Below, one piece after another: positions 8,308 to 19,570 of a DNA stretch of 64,000 bases (position 1 is the stretch's first letter; the number at the start of each line of letters is the position of its first letter). This stretch comes from an uncultured Ruminococcus sp. (GTDB lineage: Bacteria; Bacillota; Clostridia; Oscillospirales; Ruminococcaceae). The translations under genes and the position numbers were made by a program. The stretch lies in the NCBI GenBank assembly GCA_949291125.1, contig CASEUJ010000015.1, positions 1 to 64,000 on the forward strand, in the 5' to 3' direction. The notes under the pieces were generated by a model. That model did not search any database, was not told where the DNA came from, and saw only the letters and a program-made list of their open reading frames with translations.

Positions 8308-10686
8308 TTAGGTTGATGTGCCATCTGTAGCGCTGTCGCTTGGCATTTGCCCCATTTCCGGTTTATTACCGTTTGGCATATCATTCATATCCGGCGGCGT
8401 TTCGCCATCGGGCATTATCCGCGATTCCGGCGCATTGCCGCTAGGCATTTCGCCGCCCTGCATTGTGCCGCCGCCTATGCCGCCTTGCATCATGCCACCG
8501 GACGTCGCGATCGAAACTTTTGTGCCGCCGCTGATTGTGCCGCCTGTGCCAAAGCCGTTTTCATCGAGCGTACCATGATAGGTGCCGCCGGTGAGGATGG
8601 TAAAGTCTTCGGCGTCGCTATCGCCGATGCCGAAGATGATATCGCTGACGGCTTTTGTCGTTTTGAGCGTCGCCAGCACAGTGCCGTTTTCGTTCACGAC
8701 GCTGATGAGATCGCCGGAGGCCGCCGATGCCGCAGTTGTTACAAGCAGACCTGTTTCGCCATACTCCATCATGCCGCGGCTGGACAGCGCAAGCAGTGTG
8801 CCGCCGGTAAAGGTCATGGTGGTTTCAAAGTCGATCGAGCCATCCGCGCCGCTGGTCGGTCCGCAGACCAGAACCACGCCGCCAGAGATCTCGAGTGAAG
8901 CGTTTGAGTCGATGCCATCGCCGTCAGCACAGACATAGGTATAGCCGCCGGTGAAGGTGAGTGCATGATTTTCGCCGGTACCACCGGTGTTGATGCCGTC
9001 GTCCGACGCCGCAAGAATGCGGATCGTGCCGCCGCTGATGGTCATGTTCGCCTTGGACTCAATGCCTTCGGTGGCGGTTTCGACCGTGATTTCTCCGTCG
9101 GAGATCTCCAAATCGCCGTGGACGCTGATTCCCTTGTTGTCAGAGCGGATTGTCAGGATCGTCCCGCATAGTGTTGCGTCGGATGCACCATGTACCGCGT
9201 GGTCGGTGGATATGATATTACAGCTGCCGCCAGACATGGTGAGTACGCCGCCGGCTTTCATGCCTTTGCTCGACGCACTGTCCGTTGTCTCTGCGGCGGT
9301 GGTATTGTTGGTTGCCGTGTCGGGTTTCGTGAGTGTCTGTATGACAAGCGCAGCAGTATCTGCCTGTGTATCTGCCGATTCGAAGTCCGGTGGAGCTCCG
9401 TCAAAGCCGCCGTGGAATCCATTTTGTCCGCCGAATCCGTCACGTCCGCCGCCGAAGTCATCCTGTTCGCCGAATCCGGTAGCTTCGTCCGAAGAAGATG
9501 TCACTTCGCCGGTGGTGACAATGGTGATTGCGCCGCCGGACTGGATCAGATCGCCGTCCGCTTGGATGCCGTCCTCACCGCTTGTGACATCGAGTGTGCC
9601 GTCCGCAACGGTACAGCTTCCACCGCAGTGAATGCCGTCTTCCGGCACATCGATCGCGACCGTGCCGCCTAAGATCTCGATATATGCAGTACAGTGGATG
9701 CCTTTGGCACTGTTTGCCTCACCGGTAGCATCATCGATGGCGGTACCACTGCTTTTGATCGTCAGTGCGCCGCCGGAAATGCGTACGAGTGTTTCTGCTT
9801 GTAGACAGTCGCCGCCGGCTGTGACGGCAATTGTGCCGCCATCGATCTGTAGAAAGCCCTGTTCCGGGTTATCGGTTTCTGTAGATTTGATACCATCGTT
9901 TCCGGCAGTCACCGTGACGGATGCGTCGTCATAGATCGCGGCGCTGTCCTTGCCTTTGATCCCGTTAGGGATGGCATCTACTGTAATCGTGCCGCCGACC
10001 AGCTTGAGATCGTCCTTGCAGACAATGCCGTCGGCGCAGTTGCCGGATACGCTGAGCGCTCCTGTGCCATTGATGGTGAGTTTATCCTGTGCATAAATAG
10101 CGCTGGGGTCGAGTTCCTGATCGCCGATGATAGAGGCGTTTTAATCGGTGCCGTCCGAAAGGCTGTTTTGCGATCCAGGTGCCAGCGAGAGAATCGTACG
10201 CTTTTCATTGACGCAGATCACTGCCGGTGCATCGGCGCAGGTGATCGACACATTATCGAAATAAAGCTTCACTTTTTCTGTACCGGTGATGATCAGCTGT
10301 CCGTTTGAAAGCGTCCCGGAAAGGGCGTATGTGCCGCCGGCAGAGATGGTGATGACGCCGCCATCGATCGAAACTGCAGCGGCATCGCCAGAAACGGCTG
10401 AACCGCTATCTGAAAGCGTGATTGTCGCGTCAAAGTCAGAATAGTCGGCGGTGAGGTCGTCCTCATCGGGGGATATCCCCATGGTATTTGTCGCAATGGA
10501 AGAGAGCGCAACTGTCTGTGTGTCTGCATCCGATGCATTGGAAGAGCCAGCGCTGTTTAGAGATGTCGTGTCGGTTGCCGTCAGTGCGGCATTCTGTGAT
10601 GTCTGTGATCCTGCTGCACAGCCGGTGCAGCTCAAATGTGCCGCAGCCAGAAGCCAGCAGAGCGGATACCATACATGTCGTTTCAT
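8308..10686 (-). pseudogene. carbohydrate-binding domain (DUF4353-type) lipoprotein, broken by an in-frame TAA
   Basis: One reading frame runs from ATG 10686 to the stop at 8308, interrupted by a single TAA at 10143-10141. The first 181 codons give a signal peptide with a lipobox-like LSCTGC and the start of a beta-helix; the following 610 codons continue the same fold without any shift. The residue before the stop is SDGTD. In the related gene at 11702-14935 and in the family this turn is commonly followed by tyrosine, so TAT/TAC to TAA is the simplest origin. The C-terminal part has repeated SGGTI/DDGI motifs, a Gly-rich loop and a Met/Gly/Pro-rich tail. No dockerin is visible. Two truncated products, a sequencing error or readthrough are alternatives. 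Confidence 0.8.
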
Positions 10687-10891
10687 TCAGAATCCCTCCA
10701 AAAAAATATGATCTATGGAAAGTTTCTGCACTGTTACAACATGGGATGGATCGGGTAAGATGGATGTTCCTATGATCGATCTCTTCGATATTATGGCATA
10801 GAATTATGGAAATTACGTGAAAATCATGTGCGCAGCGCCTAAAAGTACAGCGACCTGTCTGCGACTTTCCATTTTTTGTGCTGTGTTCGGG

Positions 10892-11134
10892 TTATTCCAG
10901 CTCCTGCGGCAGATGATCAAACGTCTGTGTGCTGAAAAATTCACCGAGCGTGACGTCTAGCCCGTCGCACAACATTTTCAGCGTCACGATGGAAACATTT
11001 TTTCGGCGCGGATCTAACAGCGAGTATACCGTTGACGGCGTAACGCCAGATCGCGTTGCCAGCTCATTCGGCCTGATGCCGCGCTCTTCACATAATTCAC
11101 AGATCCGCGCAACAACTGCTTGCTTGACACCCAT
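10892..11134 (-). CDS. XRE-family helix-turn-helix regulator
   Basis: 80 residues, essentially one HTH_3 domain: AVVARICELCEERG, RPNELATRSGVTPSTVYSL and TLKMLCDGLDVTLGEFF follow the Cro/C1 pattern. The start at 11134 was chosen because GGAGG lies seven bases ahead; the ATG at 11140 directly abuts that site. It is divergent from the small gene at 11254, with a symmetric palindrome between them that is the likely operator. Confidence 0.88.
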   Translation of the reverse strand: MGVKQAVVARICELCEERGIRPNELATRSGVTPSTVYSLLDPRRKNVSIVTLKMLCDGLDVTLGEFFSTQTFDHLPQELE

Positions 11135-11170
11135 GGGCATTCCTCCTGTTCCTGCATCTATTTTACCCGG

Positions 11171-11204
11171 ATTTACGTTTCTGCGTATACGCGCTTGCGT
11201 AAAT
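11171..11204. promoter_or_regulatory. 34-bp palindromic operator
   Basis: ATTTACG, five bases, GCGTATACGC, five bases, CGTAAAT: outer arms (11171-11177, 11198-11204) and inner palindrome (11183-11192) share one exact centre. It covers the -35 box of the divergent small gene and lies upstream of the XRE gene, so autoregulation by that protein is a reasonable inference. Confidence 0.7.
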
Positions 11205-11223
11205 CTGAAAAATATGTTATGAT
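11195..11223 (+). promoter_or_regulatory. promoter of the small gene at 11254
   Basis: TTGCGT (11195-11200), a 17-base spacer and TATGAT (11218-11223). The -35 box lies inside the right half of the palindrome. Confidence 0.65.
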
Positions 11224-11253
11224 AAAGCAAGAGCAGAAAGGGGGGGAACGCAA

Positions 11254-11442
11254 ATGGATGCATACTTAAAATCATATGCGCTGTTGGTCTGCGAGATTTC
11301 TAAGGCGCTCGATGCGCTTGAGCCGTTGGCAGAACGTGCAGAAATGCCGGACGAAGTGCGCCGGACATTACAACAGGAAGTGGATCGGCTGGGAAAGGCG
11401 CTGGCTGATGCAGAAACCGCCTATGTCACGCAGTGCGGATGA
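11254..11442 (+). CDS. small helical protein of unknown function
   Basis: 62 residues, predicted largely alpha-helical with heptad-like spacing (SKALDALEPLAERA, LQQEVDRLGKALADAE). AAAGGGGGGGAAC precedes the ATG. It is divergent from the XRE regulator and has a promoter overlapped by the palindrome, so it is probably the regulated partner. I do not recognise the family. An antitoxin or regulator-associated peptide is possible but unsupported. Confidence 0.6.
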   Translation: MDAYLKSYALLVCEISKALDALEPLAERAEMPDEVRRTLQQEVDRLGKALADAETAYVTQCG

Positions 11443-11477
11443 TCCAGTTTTCAAAAAAATCAGACGCAGGATACCAT

Positions 11478-11525
11478 AAAAAACGCACCCCCTCTGCCGG
11501 AGAACTGACAGAGGGGGTGTGCGCA
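11478..11525 (-). terminator. second terminator of the minus-strand dockerin gene
   Basis: Stem GCACCCCCTCTG/CAGAGGGGGTGTGC with a T run on the minus strand only (AAAAAAC at the plus-strand left side). Its loop begins CCGGAGAA, as does that of the neighbouring hairpin at 11593. Confidence 0.7.
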
Positions 11526-11592
11526 CATAAGGCGTAAAAGGTCTGTCCTTTTTGCGGAGCAGAGACAATGGGCGCCTGTCTTTCATGAAAAA

Positions 11593-11636
11593 TGCACAGG
11601 GTTCTCTGCCGGAGAAGAGGCAGAGAACCCTGTGCA
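11593..11636 (-). terminator. first terminator of the minus-strand dockerin gene
   Basis: A perfect 18-bp stem (11593-11610 with 11619-11636) around an eight-base loop, followed on the minus strand by a T run. It lies 66 bases after the stop of the gene at 11702. Confidence 0.8.
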
Positions 11637-11701
11637 CATTAAGGGTATGAAAAATAAAAGGGTAAAATTAAGAAGGTGTCATATTGATTGCGGCGGGAGC
11701 A

Positions 11702-14700
11702 TCAGAATCCCCATACGCCGGGGCCGATATTGCCGCCGGGACCGGTGGTGGTGCCGCCTGCAGAAATCGTCGTACCGCCGCTGAGCGTGCCGCCATAGCC
11801 GCAGCGGCTGATGTCATCCTGGCTTGCAAAATAAGTGGCATCGGATATGGTGCCGCCGGTATAACATGTCACGCTCGATTCGGGACAACACATCACCATC
11901 TGGGACGATGCATTCGGGAGCGTGAAGGTCATGATCACATTGCCGCCGGCGTCGGTAAAGGTGATCGTCTGATCGGCAGAAACCGAGGTGTTCGACAGGA
12001 ACGAATAGCTCGACGGTGTTTCAAACATGTCGCCGCTTCCGGCTGCAATTACGACGCCGCCGGTGTAGGTAATCGAGTTATTGTTGTCGCCGCAGTCAAG
12101 CGGACTATTCCCGCCGCCGGTCTGGGAAACATAGAGATAGCCGCCGTTGAAACAGATGTCACCGTTGGAGCCCAGACCGTCGCCGGAGGCGTTGACATAG
12201 GTATAGCCGCCGTTAAAGGTGAGGGTCTGGCTGCCGTTGCCGGTGGTAGACCCCCAACTGCCTTGACCCCAGCTGCCGCCGCTGGATGTCCCGCTGCTAT
12301 CTGCACCTCCAGCGGCATTATAGCCGTCGTCGCTGGAGGTGACCATGACAGTGCCGCTGTTTTGGACGATATCTGTCCCCTCGATACCCTCATAGGACTT
12401 GGTGATATTGATATAGGGTGCGTCATAGCCGCCGTCCTCGGCACCAATGGTAAGGGTGTGGTCGCTGTGGGCGCCGTCGTCGCCGGTTGCAAGGTTCATG
12501 GTGCCGCCGAGTAAGGTCATGCTGCCGCCGCAGTGAAGACAGTCGTCTGAAGTGTCCATGGTGATGGTGCCGCCGTTGATAATCAGATCGCCGCCGCTTT
12601 GCCAGGTTGTGCCGGCATCGTCATAGAGGCCGACCACCTTGATGCCCTTGGCGCTGATGTCGATGCTGTTGGCGTTGTTCTCATTGCCCATGCCGCCGCC
12701 CCAGCTGCCACCGGGCATGTTGCCGGAGCTGCTGTCGGTGTAATCAGAACCCTGATAGGTGGTGATTTCCAGATCGCCGCCGTTCATGGTAAAGGTCTGT
12801 TCTGCCTGGATGCCGTCAGAGTAGGAATTGATGTTCACAGTACCGCCGTTGATGGTGATATAGCCCTTGTCGCTGTCGGTGGAGTTTGCCTTTATGCCGT
12901 CACCGCCATAGGTGCTGTTGTTGGTGTTGACCGTTACGCTTAGCGTGCGATAGTCGGTGTCATCCGGATCGCCGATGCGCACGGAATCATTCCCCCGGAT
13001 GCCGTCGTCTGCCGCATTGACGGTGATAGTTCCATTCCATAACTTCAAGTCGTTTTTGCATACAATGCCGTCCTCAGTATTACCGTTAACGATCAGAGTG
13101 CCCTTGCCCTTGAGCTTCAGGTCATCGCGGGAGAAGATGGCGCCGTTGACAGTTTCCACATTGCCTTCGCTGTCGGTATAGGTGTCGGTGTGAGAAGTGC
13201 CGTCAGAGATGGTATTGACAGAGCCGCTTTTGGATACGAGCTCTACTTCGTCGCCGATTGCCTCTATATAAATAGGCGCCATGGTGCTGTTGGATAGCGT
13301 CAGACCCTCTAAGTTTAACACCACAAGACCGTCGGCATAGGTGGTTTTATTCACATTGACGGCGAGCTGTCCTTCGCTGCATGTGCCGGAAACGCTCAGT
13401 TCGCCGGGCAGTGTCACTGTCGCGGTCGTGCCGCTGATGGTGACATTGGAGGGGGCTTCGAGAACTGTGCCGGCTGCGCTATAGGCGGTTATGCCGCTTT
13501 CGGTGTAGACCAGTGAGGCCGCCGCGCTGGTGTCGATGGATATACCGCCGTCGAGTTCGGTGACGCCGGTGAACTGCGTGCGCGTTCCGGTTGTGGTAAA
13601 TTCTCCGGTGGTTGAGGCATCATGGGTCATCTGGGTGCCGCCGGTGTAGAGTGTGTATGTGGTGCTGTCGTTCAGATTACTGCCGCTTGCCAGCACATAG
13701 GTGAATTTCTTGATGGGCGTCATTTCATAGACGGTGCTGCTGCCTTGCTGGAGCGTGATGGCGTGATCCTTCTTCCATTCTGCGGCATAATCGAGCTGGA
13801 TAATGGTCTGGGTGGAAAGGGAGGTATCTACGGTTACTGACGAGCCGAATGCATAGTCGGTGGCTGTCGCTAGGACGCTGCCGCCGGTGATGGCTAAGCT
13901 GCCGTCGGAATCTAAGGTCAGTCCCCGGTCGCCACAGGCGACCACATCGCCGCCGGAGATGGTGATGGCGGAGACTGCCTGGATCGCATCGTTGCCGGCT
14001 TTAATCGAAACTGTTCCGGTAGAGATCATGACATCTTCTTGATTGGATTTCAGACCATCGGCCGAGGACTCGATATTCACCGCAGCACCGTCGATTTCCA
14101 GAGTGTTGTTGGCGCGGATCGCGTCGGCGTCAGAGGTGTCATCCACATCGGTCAGCACGTTGATCGTACCGCCATTGAGTTTCAGGTCATCCTTGGTGAA
14201 GATGCCGCGGTTCATGCTGCTGGTGATATCCAGCGTGCCGGTGCTGTTTTTGGTGACGGTGAGATCGCATTCCGCAGCAATAACACCGCTGATTTCCGTA
14301 TTGGCGGAAGCCGCTGTGTCGGTAAAGGTGTTTGTGCTCGTACAGATGAGCTTGACCTTATCGGCGCTTGTGGCGTAAATACACGGCGCACCAGTCGAAG
14401 AGCTCATGGTCACGCCCTGTAAGTACAGATCCACGGAATCGGCATCTGCTGTGATATCCGGGACGTTGATCAGGATCTGACCATCCTTGATCGACCCATC
14501 GACGGCATAGCTGCCGGATGCGGAGATGGTTATGGTCTTGCCGTCTGCGAAAACGGAGGTTACGCCGGTTTCGTCGCCTTCTACGGTGATGCCGCTGTCG
14601 TTTAAGTGAATGAGAACCGCGTCACTCTGCGCAATCGCCCCCATTGCCATCTGCCGCAGCCGCACCAGATCGAGTCCGTTGACATCGCTGTCGGCGCAGA

Positions 14701-14935
14701 CATCGGCATTTTGTGCCTGTGTGGGCGTGAGAGTGGTTTTGCCGAGAAGTGCGTTTTGCAGGATCAGGACATCTGCATGAGTGACGCTGCCGTCGCCGTT
14801 TAAGTCGCCGGTTGCACTTGCCGCACCGCCCGTCAGCCCGAATCCACCGGGGAGCGCCAGCGTTCCGATGAGCGCCGCCGTCGTCAGGTATGCCGCCGCC
14901 TTTTTCGGGGCGTGGCGCTTGTTTGCTTTCTTCAT
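11702..14935 (-). CDS. dockerin-bearing carbohydrate-binding (DUF4353-type) beta-helix protein
   Basis: 1077 residues from the ATG at 14935, which has AAAAAGGAG ahead of it; the open frame upstream of it is leader. A signal peptide (about 1-40) is followed directly by a type I dockerin (about 42-100). Its two calcium-binding repeats read GDLNGDGSVTHADVLILQ and CADSDVNGLDLVRLRQM. After it come two large blocks of repeated DGITV/SGGTI beta-helix sequence, typical of carbohydrate-binding DUF4353 proteins, plus a Gly-rich loop. An N-terminal dockerin is less usual than a C-terminal one. It should dock extracellularly to a scaffoldin. Its paralogue at 8308-10686 lacks the dockerin. Confidence 0.85.
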   Translation of the reverse strand: MKKANKRHAPKKAAAYLTTAALIGTLALPGGFGLTGGAASATGDLNGDGSVTHADVLILQNALLGKTTLTPTQAQNADVCADSDVNGLDLVRLRQMAMGAIAQSDAVLIHLNDSGITVEGDETGVTSVFADGKTITISASGSYAVDGSIKDGQILINVPDITADADSVDLYLQGVTMSSSTGAPCIYATSADKVKLICTSTNTFTDTAASANTEISGVIAAECDLTVTKNSTGTLDITSSMNRGIFTKDDLKLNGGTINVLTDVDDTSDADAIRANNTLEIDGAAVNIESSADGLKSNQEDVMISTGTVSIKAGNDAIQAVSAITISGGDVVACGDRGLTLDSDGSLAITGGSVLATATDYAFGSSVTVDTSLSTQTIIQLDYAAEWKKDHAITLQQGSSTVYEMTPIKKFTYVLASGSNLNDSTTYTLYTGGTQMTHDASTTGEFTTTGTRTQFTGVTELDGGISIDTSAAASLVYTESGITAYSAAGTVLEAPSNVTISGTTATVTLPGELSVSGTCSEGQLAVNVNKTTYADGLVVLNLEGLTLSNSTMAPIYIEAIGDEVELVSKSGSVNTISDGTSHTDTYTDSEGNVETVNGAIFSRDDLKLKGKGTLIVNGNTEDGIVCKNDLKLWNGTITVNAADDGIRGNDSVRIGDPDDTDYRTLSVTVNTNNSTYGGDGIKANSTDSDKGYITINGGTVNINSYSDGIQAEQTFTMNGGDLEITTYQGSDYTDSSSGNMPGGSWGGGMGNENNANSIDISAKGIKVVGLYDDAGTTWQSGGDLIINGGTITMDTSDDCLHCGGSMTLLGGTMNLATGDDGAHSDHTLTIGAEDGGYDAPYINITKSYEGIEGTDIVQNSGTVMVTSSDDGYNAAGGADSSGTSSGGSWGQGSWGSTTGNGSQTLTFNGGYTYVNASGDGLGSNGDICFNGGYLYVSQTGGGNSPLDCGDNNNSITYTGGVVIAAGSGDMFETPSSYSFLSNTSVSADQTITFTDAGGNVIMTFTLPNASSQMVMCCPESSVTCYTGGTISDATYFASQDDISRCGYGGTLSGGTTISAGGTTTGPGGNIGPGVWGF

Positions 14936-15138
14936 GTTTTTTCTCCTTTTTCGGGAAGGGCGCAAACGCTTTACATACAGTGTGGGATACGCCGCTTCAC
15001 AGGGTTGGACATGCGCCGGATGACGGCGACCTGTCCGGGATGATGAGATCCGGATGCGTTTGCATGTATCATAATCAGCATGAGAACAAAAATGCATCAG
15101 GCGATGTGCCGAACGAATCTCACGTGCTATCAATTGGT

Positions 15139-15189
15139 ATGCGCGCCGCAGCTGTCGGTTGGAACAGTCCGACAGCGGAAAGCCGCGCA
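15139..15189 (-). ncRNA. structured 5' leader hairpin of the dockerin gene
   Basis: In the ~300-base leader before 14935, GCTGTCGG (15151-15158) pairs with CCGACAGC (15169-15176) around a 10-base loop, and outer TGCGCG/CGCGCA (15140-15145, 15184-15189) close it. No known riboswitch core was recognised. The rest of 14936-15410 shows no gene. Confidence 0.4.
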
Positions 15190-15413
15190 GGATTTGAGAT
15201 CGGATCAGAGGTTTCCTCAAACCGGATCCGGTAAATTGGAACAGCGCAGAAAGGGGGAGAAGCCCTTTTGCATATCTTTAGTATAATCCCCCATGCTTAA
15301 ATTTATCTGAAAAAACTTGGAGGAAAGCCGGAATTCTGGGGGGTTCCACAGAGAAGGATAGGGCGTTTTTTGATAAATCGGGCTGGATTTACAAAAAAAG
15401 TAGCGAAATTGTA

Positions 15414-15441
15414 TTGACATTTCATAAAAAAGATGTATAAT
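15414..15441 (+). promoter_or_regulatory. promoter of the lipoprotein gene
   Basis: TTGACA (15414-15419), a 16-base spacer and TATAAT (15436-15441). Confidence 0.8.
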
Positions 15442-15496
15442 TAAAATACCAAATTAAATAGGAGATTTTACTTGTCAATGAAAAGAGGTGCTTTTT

Positions 15497-17751
<2,255 letters not shown>

Positions 17752-17823
17752 GACGCAAAAGCAAGGGACAAGATGCCTCCTTTTTGTCCCGGAAAACATG
17801 CTCGGATATGAGGGTAATGGTAT

Positions 17824-18969
17824 ATGAAAAGAAGACGCTTGGGAAAAACGGGGTTGATGGTCAGTGAAATAGGCTTTGGTGGAGAATGGCTGGAACGTCA
17901 TCCGGAAGAGGAGTCCATAGAAGTCCTGAAATATGCGGGCGAAAAAGGCATCAATATAATAGACTGTTGGATGCCGGATCCGAAATCAAGAGATATCATT
18001 GGAAAGGCGATTTCTGGAAGCAGAGAGCAGTGGTATATTCAGGGACATATCGGTTCTACTTGGCAGAATGGACAGTATGTACGCACCAGAGAAATGAAAT
18101 ATGTGAAGCCAGCTTTTGAAGATTTGTTAACACGATTACAGACGGATTATGTGGATCTTGGAATGATTCATTTTGTGGATTCCATTAAAGACTGGGATCA
18201 TATCATGCAGTCTGCATTTATAGATTATGTGTATGAATTAAAAAAAGCGGGCAAAGTTCGTCATATTGGAATGAGCTCTCATAATCCGCAGATTGCAAAG
18301 CTTGCAGCTGAGTCTGGTTTTATTGAAATGATCCTTTTTAGTATTAATCCGGCCTTTGATATGCTTCCAGCCAGTGAAGATTTTGATGCTATGCTTGCGG
18401 AGAAATTTGATGAAAAATTGAAAGGAATCAATCCAGACAGGGCGGAGTTGTATAGTCTTTGTGAACAGCGTGATGTGGGGATTACTGTTATGAAAGGTTT
18501 TGCTGGAGGCAGACTATTTGATGCAAAACGTTCTCCATTTGGCGTAAGTCTGACTTCTGTGCAGTGTATCCATTATGCACTTACTCGTCCGGCTGTGGCT
18601 TCTATTCTATGTGGTTTTGATACGAAAGAGCAGGTGGACGCTGCTGTTGCATACGAGGAGGCTTCGCAAGAAGAAAAAGATTATGCATCTGTGATTGCAA
18701 ATGCACCGTTTCATTCCTATAGCGGCGAATGTACATACTGTGGACATTGCAAGCCATGCGTGGCAAAACTGGACATCGCAATGATCAATAAATATTATGA
18801 CCTTGCAACGATGCAGCCAGAAATGCCTGCGACGATAAAATCTCATTATATGTTGCTGGAACACAAGGCTTCAGAATGTGTTTCCTGTCATGCATGTGAA
18901 AAAAGATGCCCATTTGGAGTTCCTATTGCAGAAAGAATGAAGAAGACAGCAAAATTATTTGGATGTTAA
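17824..18969 (+). CDS. aldo/keto reductase with C-terminal 4Fe-4S ferredoxin domain
   Basis: 381 residues. The aldo/keto reductase barrel (1-290) starts RRLGKTGLMVSEIGFGG. The C-terminal part has two cysteine sets, CTYCGHCKPC and CVSCHACEKRCPFG, for [4Fe-4S] clusters. Such proteins are common in anaerobes and probably take electrons from ferredoxin; the substrate is unknown. The gene is visibly AT-richer, using codons such as AAA, ATA, TTT and AGA much more than guaB next door, which suggests recent acquisition. Two terminators follow it. Confidence 0.85.
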   Translation: MKRRRLGKTGLMVSEIGFGGEWLERHPEEESIEVLKYAGEKGINIIDCWMPDPKSRDIIGKAISGSREQWYIQGHIGSTWQNGQYVRTREMKYVKPAFEDLLTRLQTDYVDLGMIHFVDSIKDWDHIMQSAFIDYVYELKKAGKVRHIGMSSHNPQIAKLAAESGFIEMILFSINPAFDMLPASEDFDAMLAEKFDEKLKGINPDRAELYSLCEQRDVGITVMKGFAGGRLFDAKRSPFGVSLTSVQCIHYALTRPAVASILCGFDTKEQVDAAVAYEEASQEEKDYASVIANAPFHSYSGECTYCGHCKPCVAKLDIAMINKYYDLATMQPEMPATIKSHYMLLEHKASECVSCHACEKRCPFGVPIAERMKKTAKLFGC

Positions 18970-19049
18970 ATTCAATGGATATTGTGAAATCGTTTTTTGC
19001 TCTGCAGATATCATTTCAAACAAATCCATTAAACTGGTGAATTTCCTTT

Positions 19050-19088
19050 AGGGATAGTGATTTTTTTACTCGTTTGTTCACTATCCCT
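19050..19088 (+). terminator. hairpin after the aldo/keto reductase
   Basis: Perfect 11-bp stem AGGGATAGTGA/TCACTATCCCT. The loop is T-rich; the 3' tail is only weakly T-rich. Confidence 0.55.
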
Positions 19089-19104
19089 TATTTGTCGATA
19101 TACT

Positions 19105-19140
19105 AACAGCTCCCTCTATTCAGGGGAGCTGTTTTGTTGT
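19105..19140 (+). terminator. terminator
   Basis: Stem AACAGCTCCC/GGGGAGCTGTT followed by TTGTTGTTT. The sequence from here to 19400 shows no gene. Confidence 0.7.
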
Positions 19141-19407
19141 TTCAACTGCCTTTGAAGGGGAAAAGGATCACTGCACAGCGATGCCAGAGGGGTGTCTGCG
19201 ACAATTCAATCTAAGCGGTAATAGTGGGATGCTGTACTTCTGTCTGCACTTTCCCTTTTCCTAAAACGTTAATTTTTTGTGCTTTTCTCAAAAACAGTCT
19301 GCATTTGCTTTCCGACTCGTCTGGAAAGCCGCGAAAATACGCATGCTTTCGGCATTTCACGCGATTTTCACAGACACGCGCCAGACGATCATTTTTCAAA
19401 CAATTGC

Positions 19408-19436
19408 TTGACATCTCCATCGGGAATTGTTATAAT
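19408..19436 (+). promoter_or_regulatory. promoter of the glycan-uptake operon
   Basis: Full consensus TTGACA (19408-19413), 17-base spacer, TATAAT (19431-19436), about 135 bases before the first gene. Confidence 0.85.
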
Positions 19437-19570
19437 GAAAAGGAACTGTTTCGTGCAATTTCTGTGGAAAATGCAAAAAGTCACATGGCGGCTTACGGCT
19501 TGCTGCGCCGATGGCTGACTTTCTTGTTTTTTCACATCTAAAATCAACCAGAAGAAAGGTGGAAACGGCT

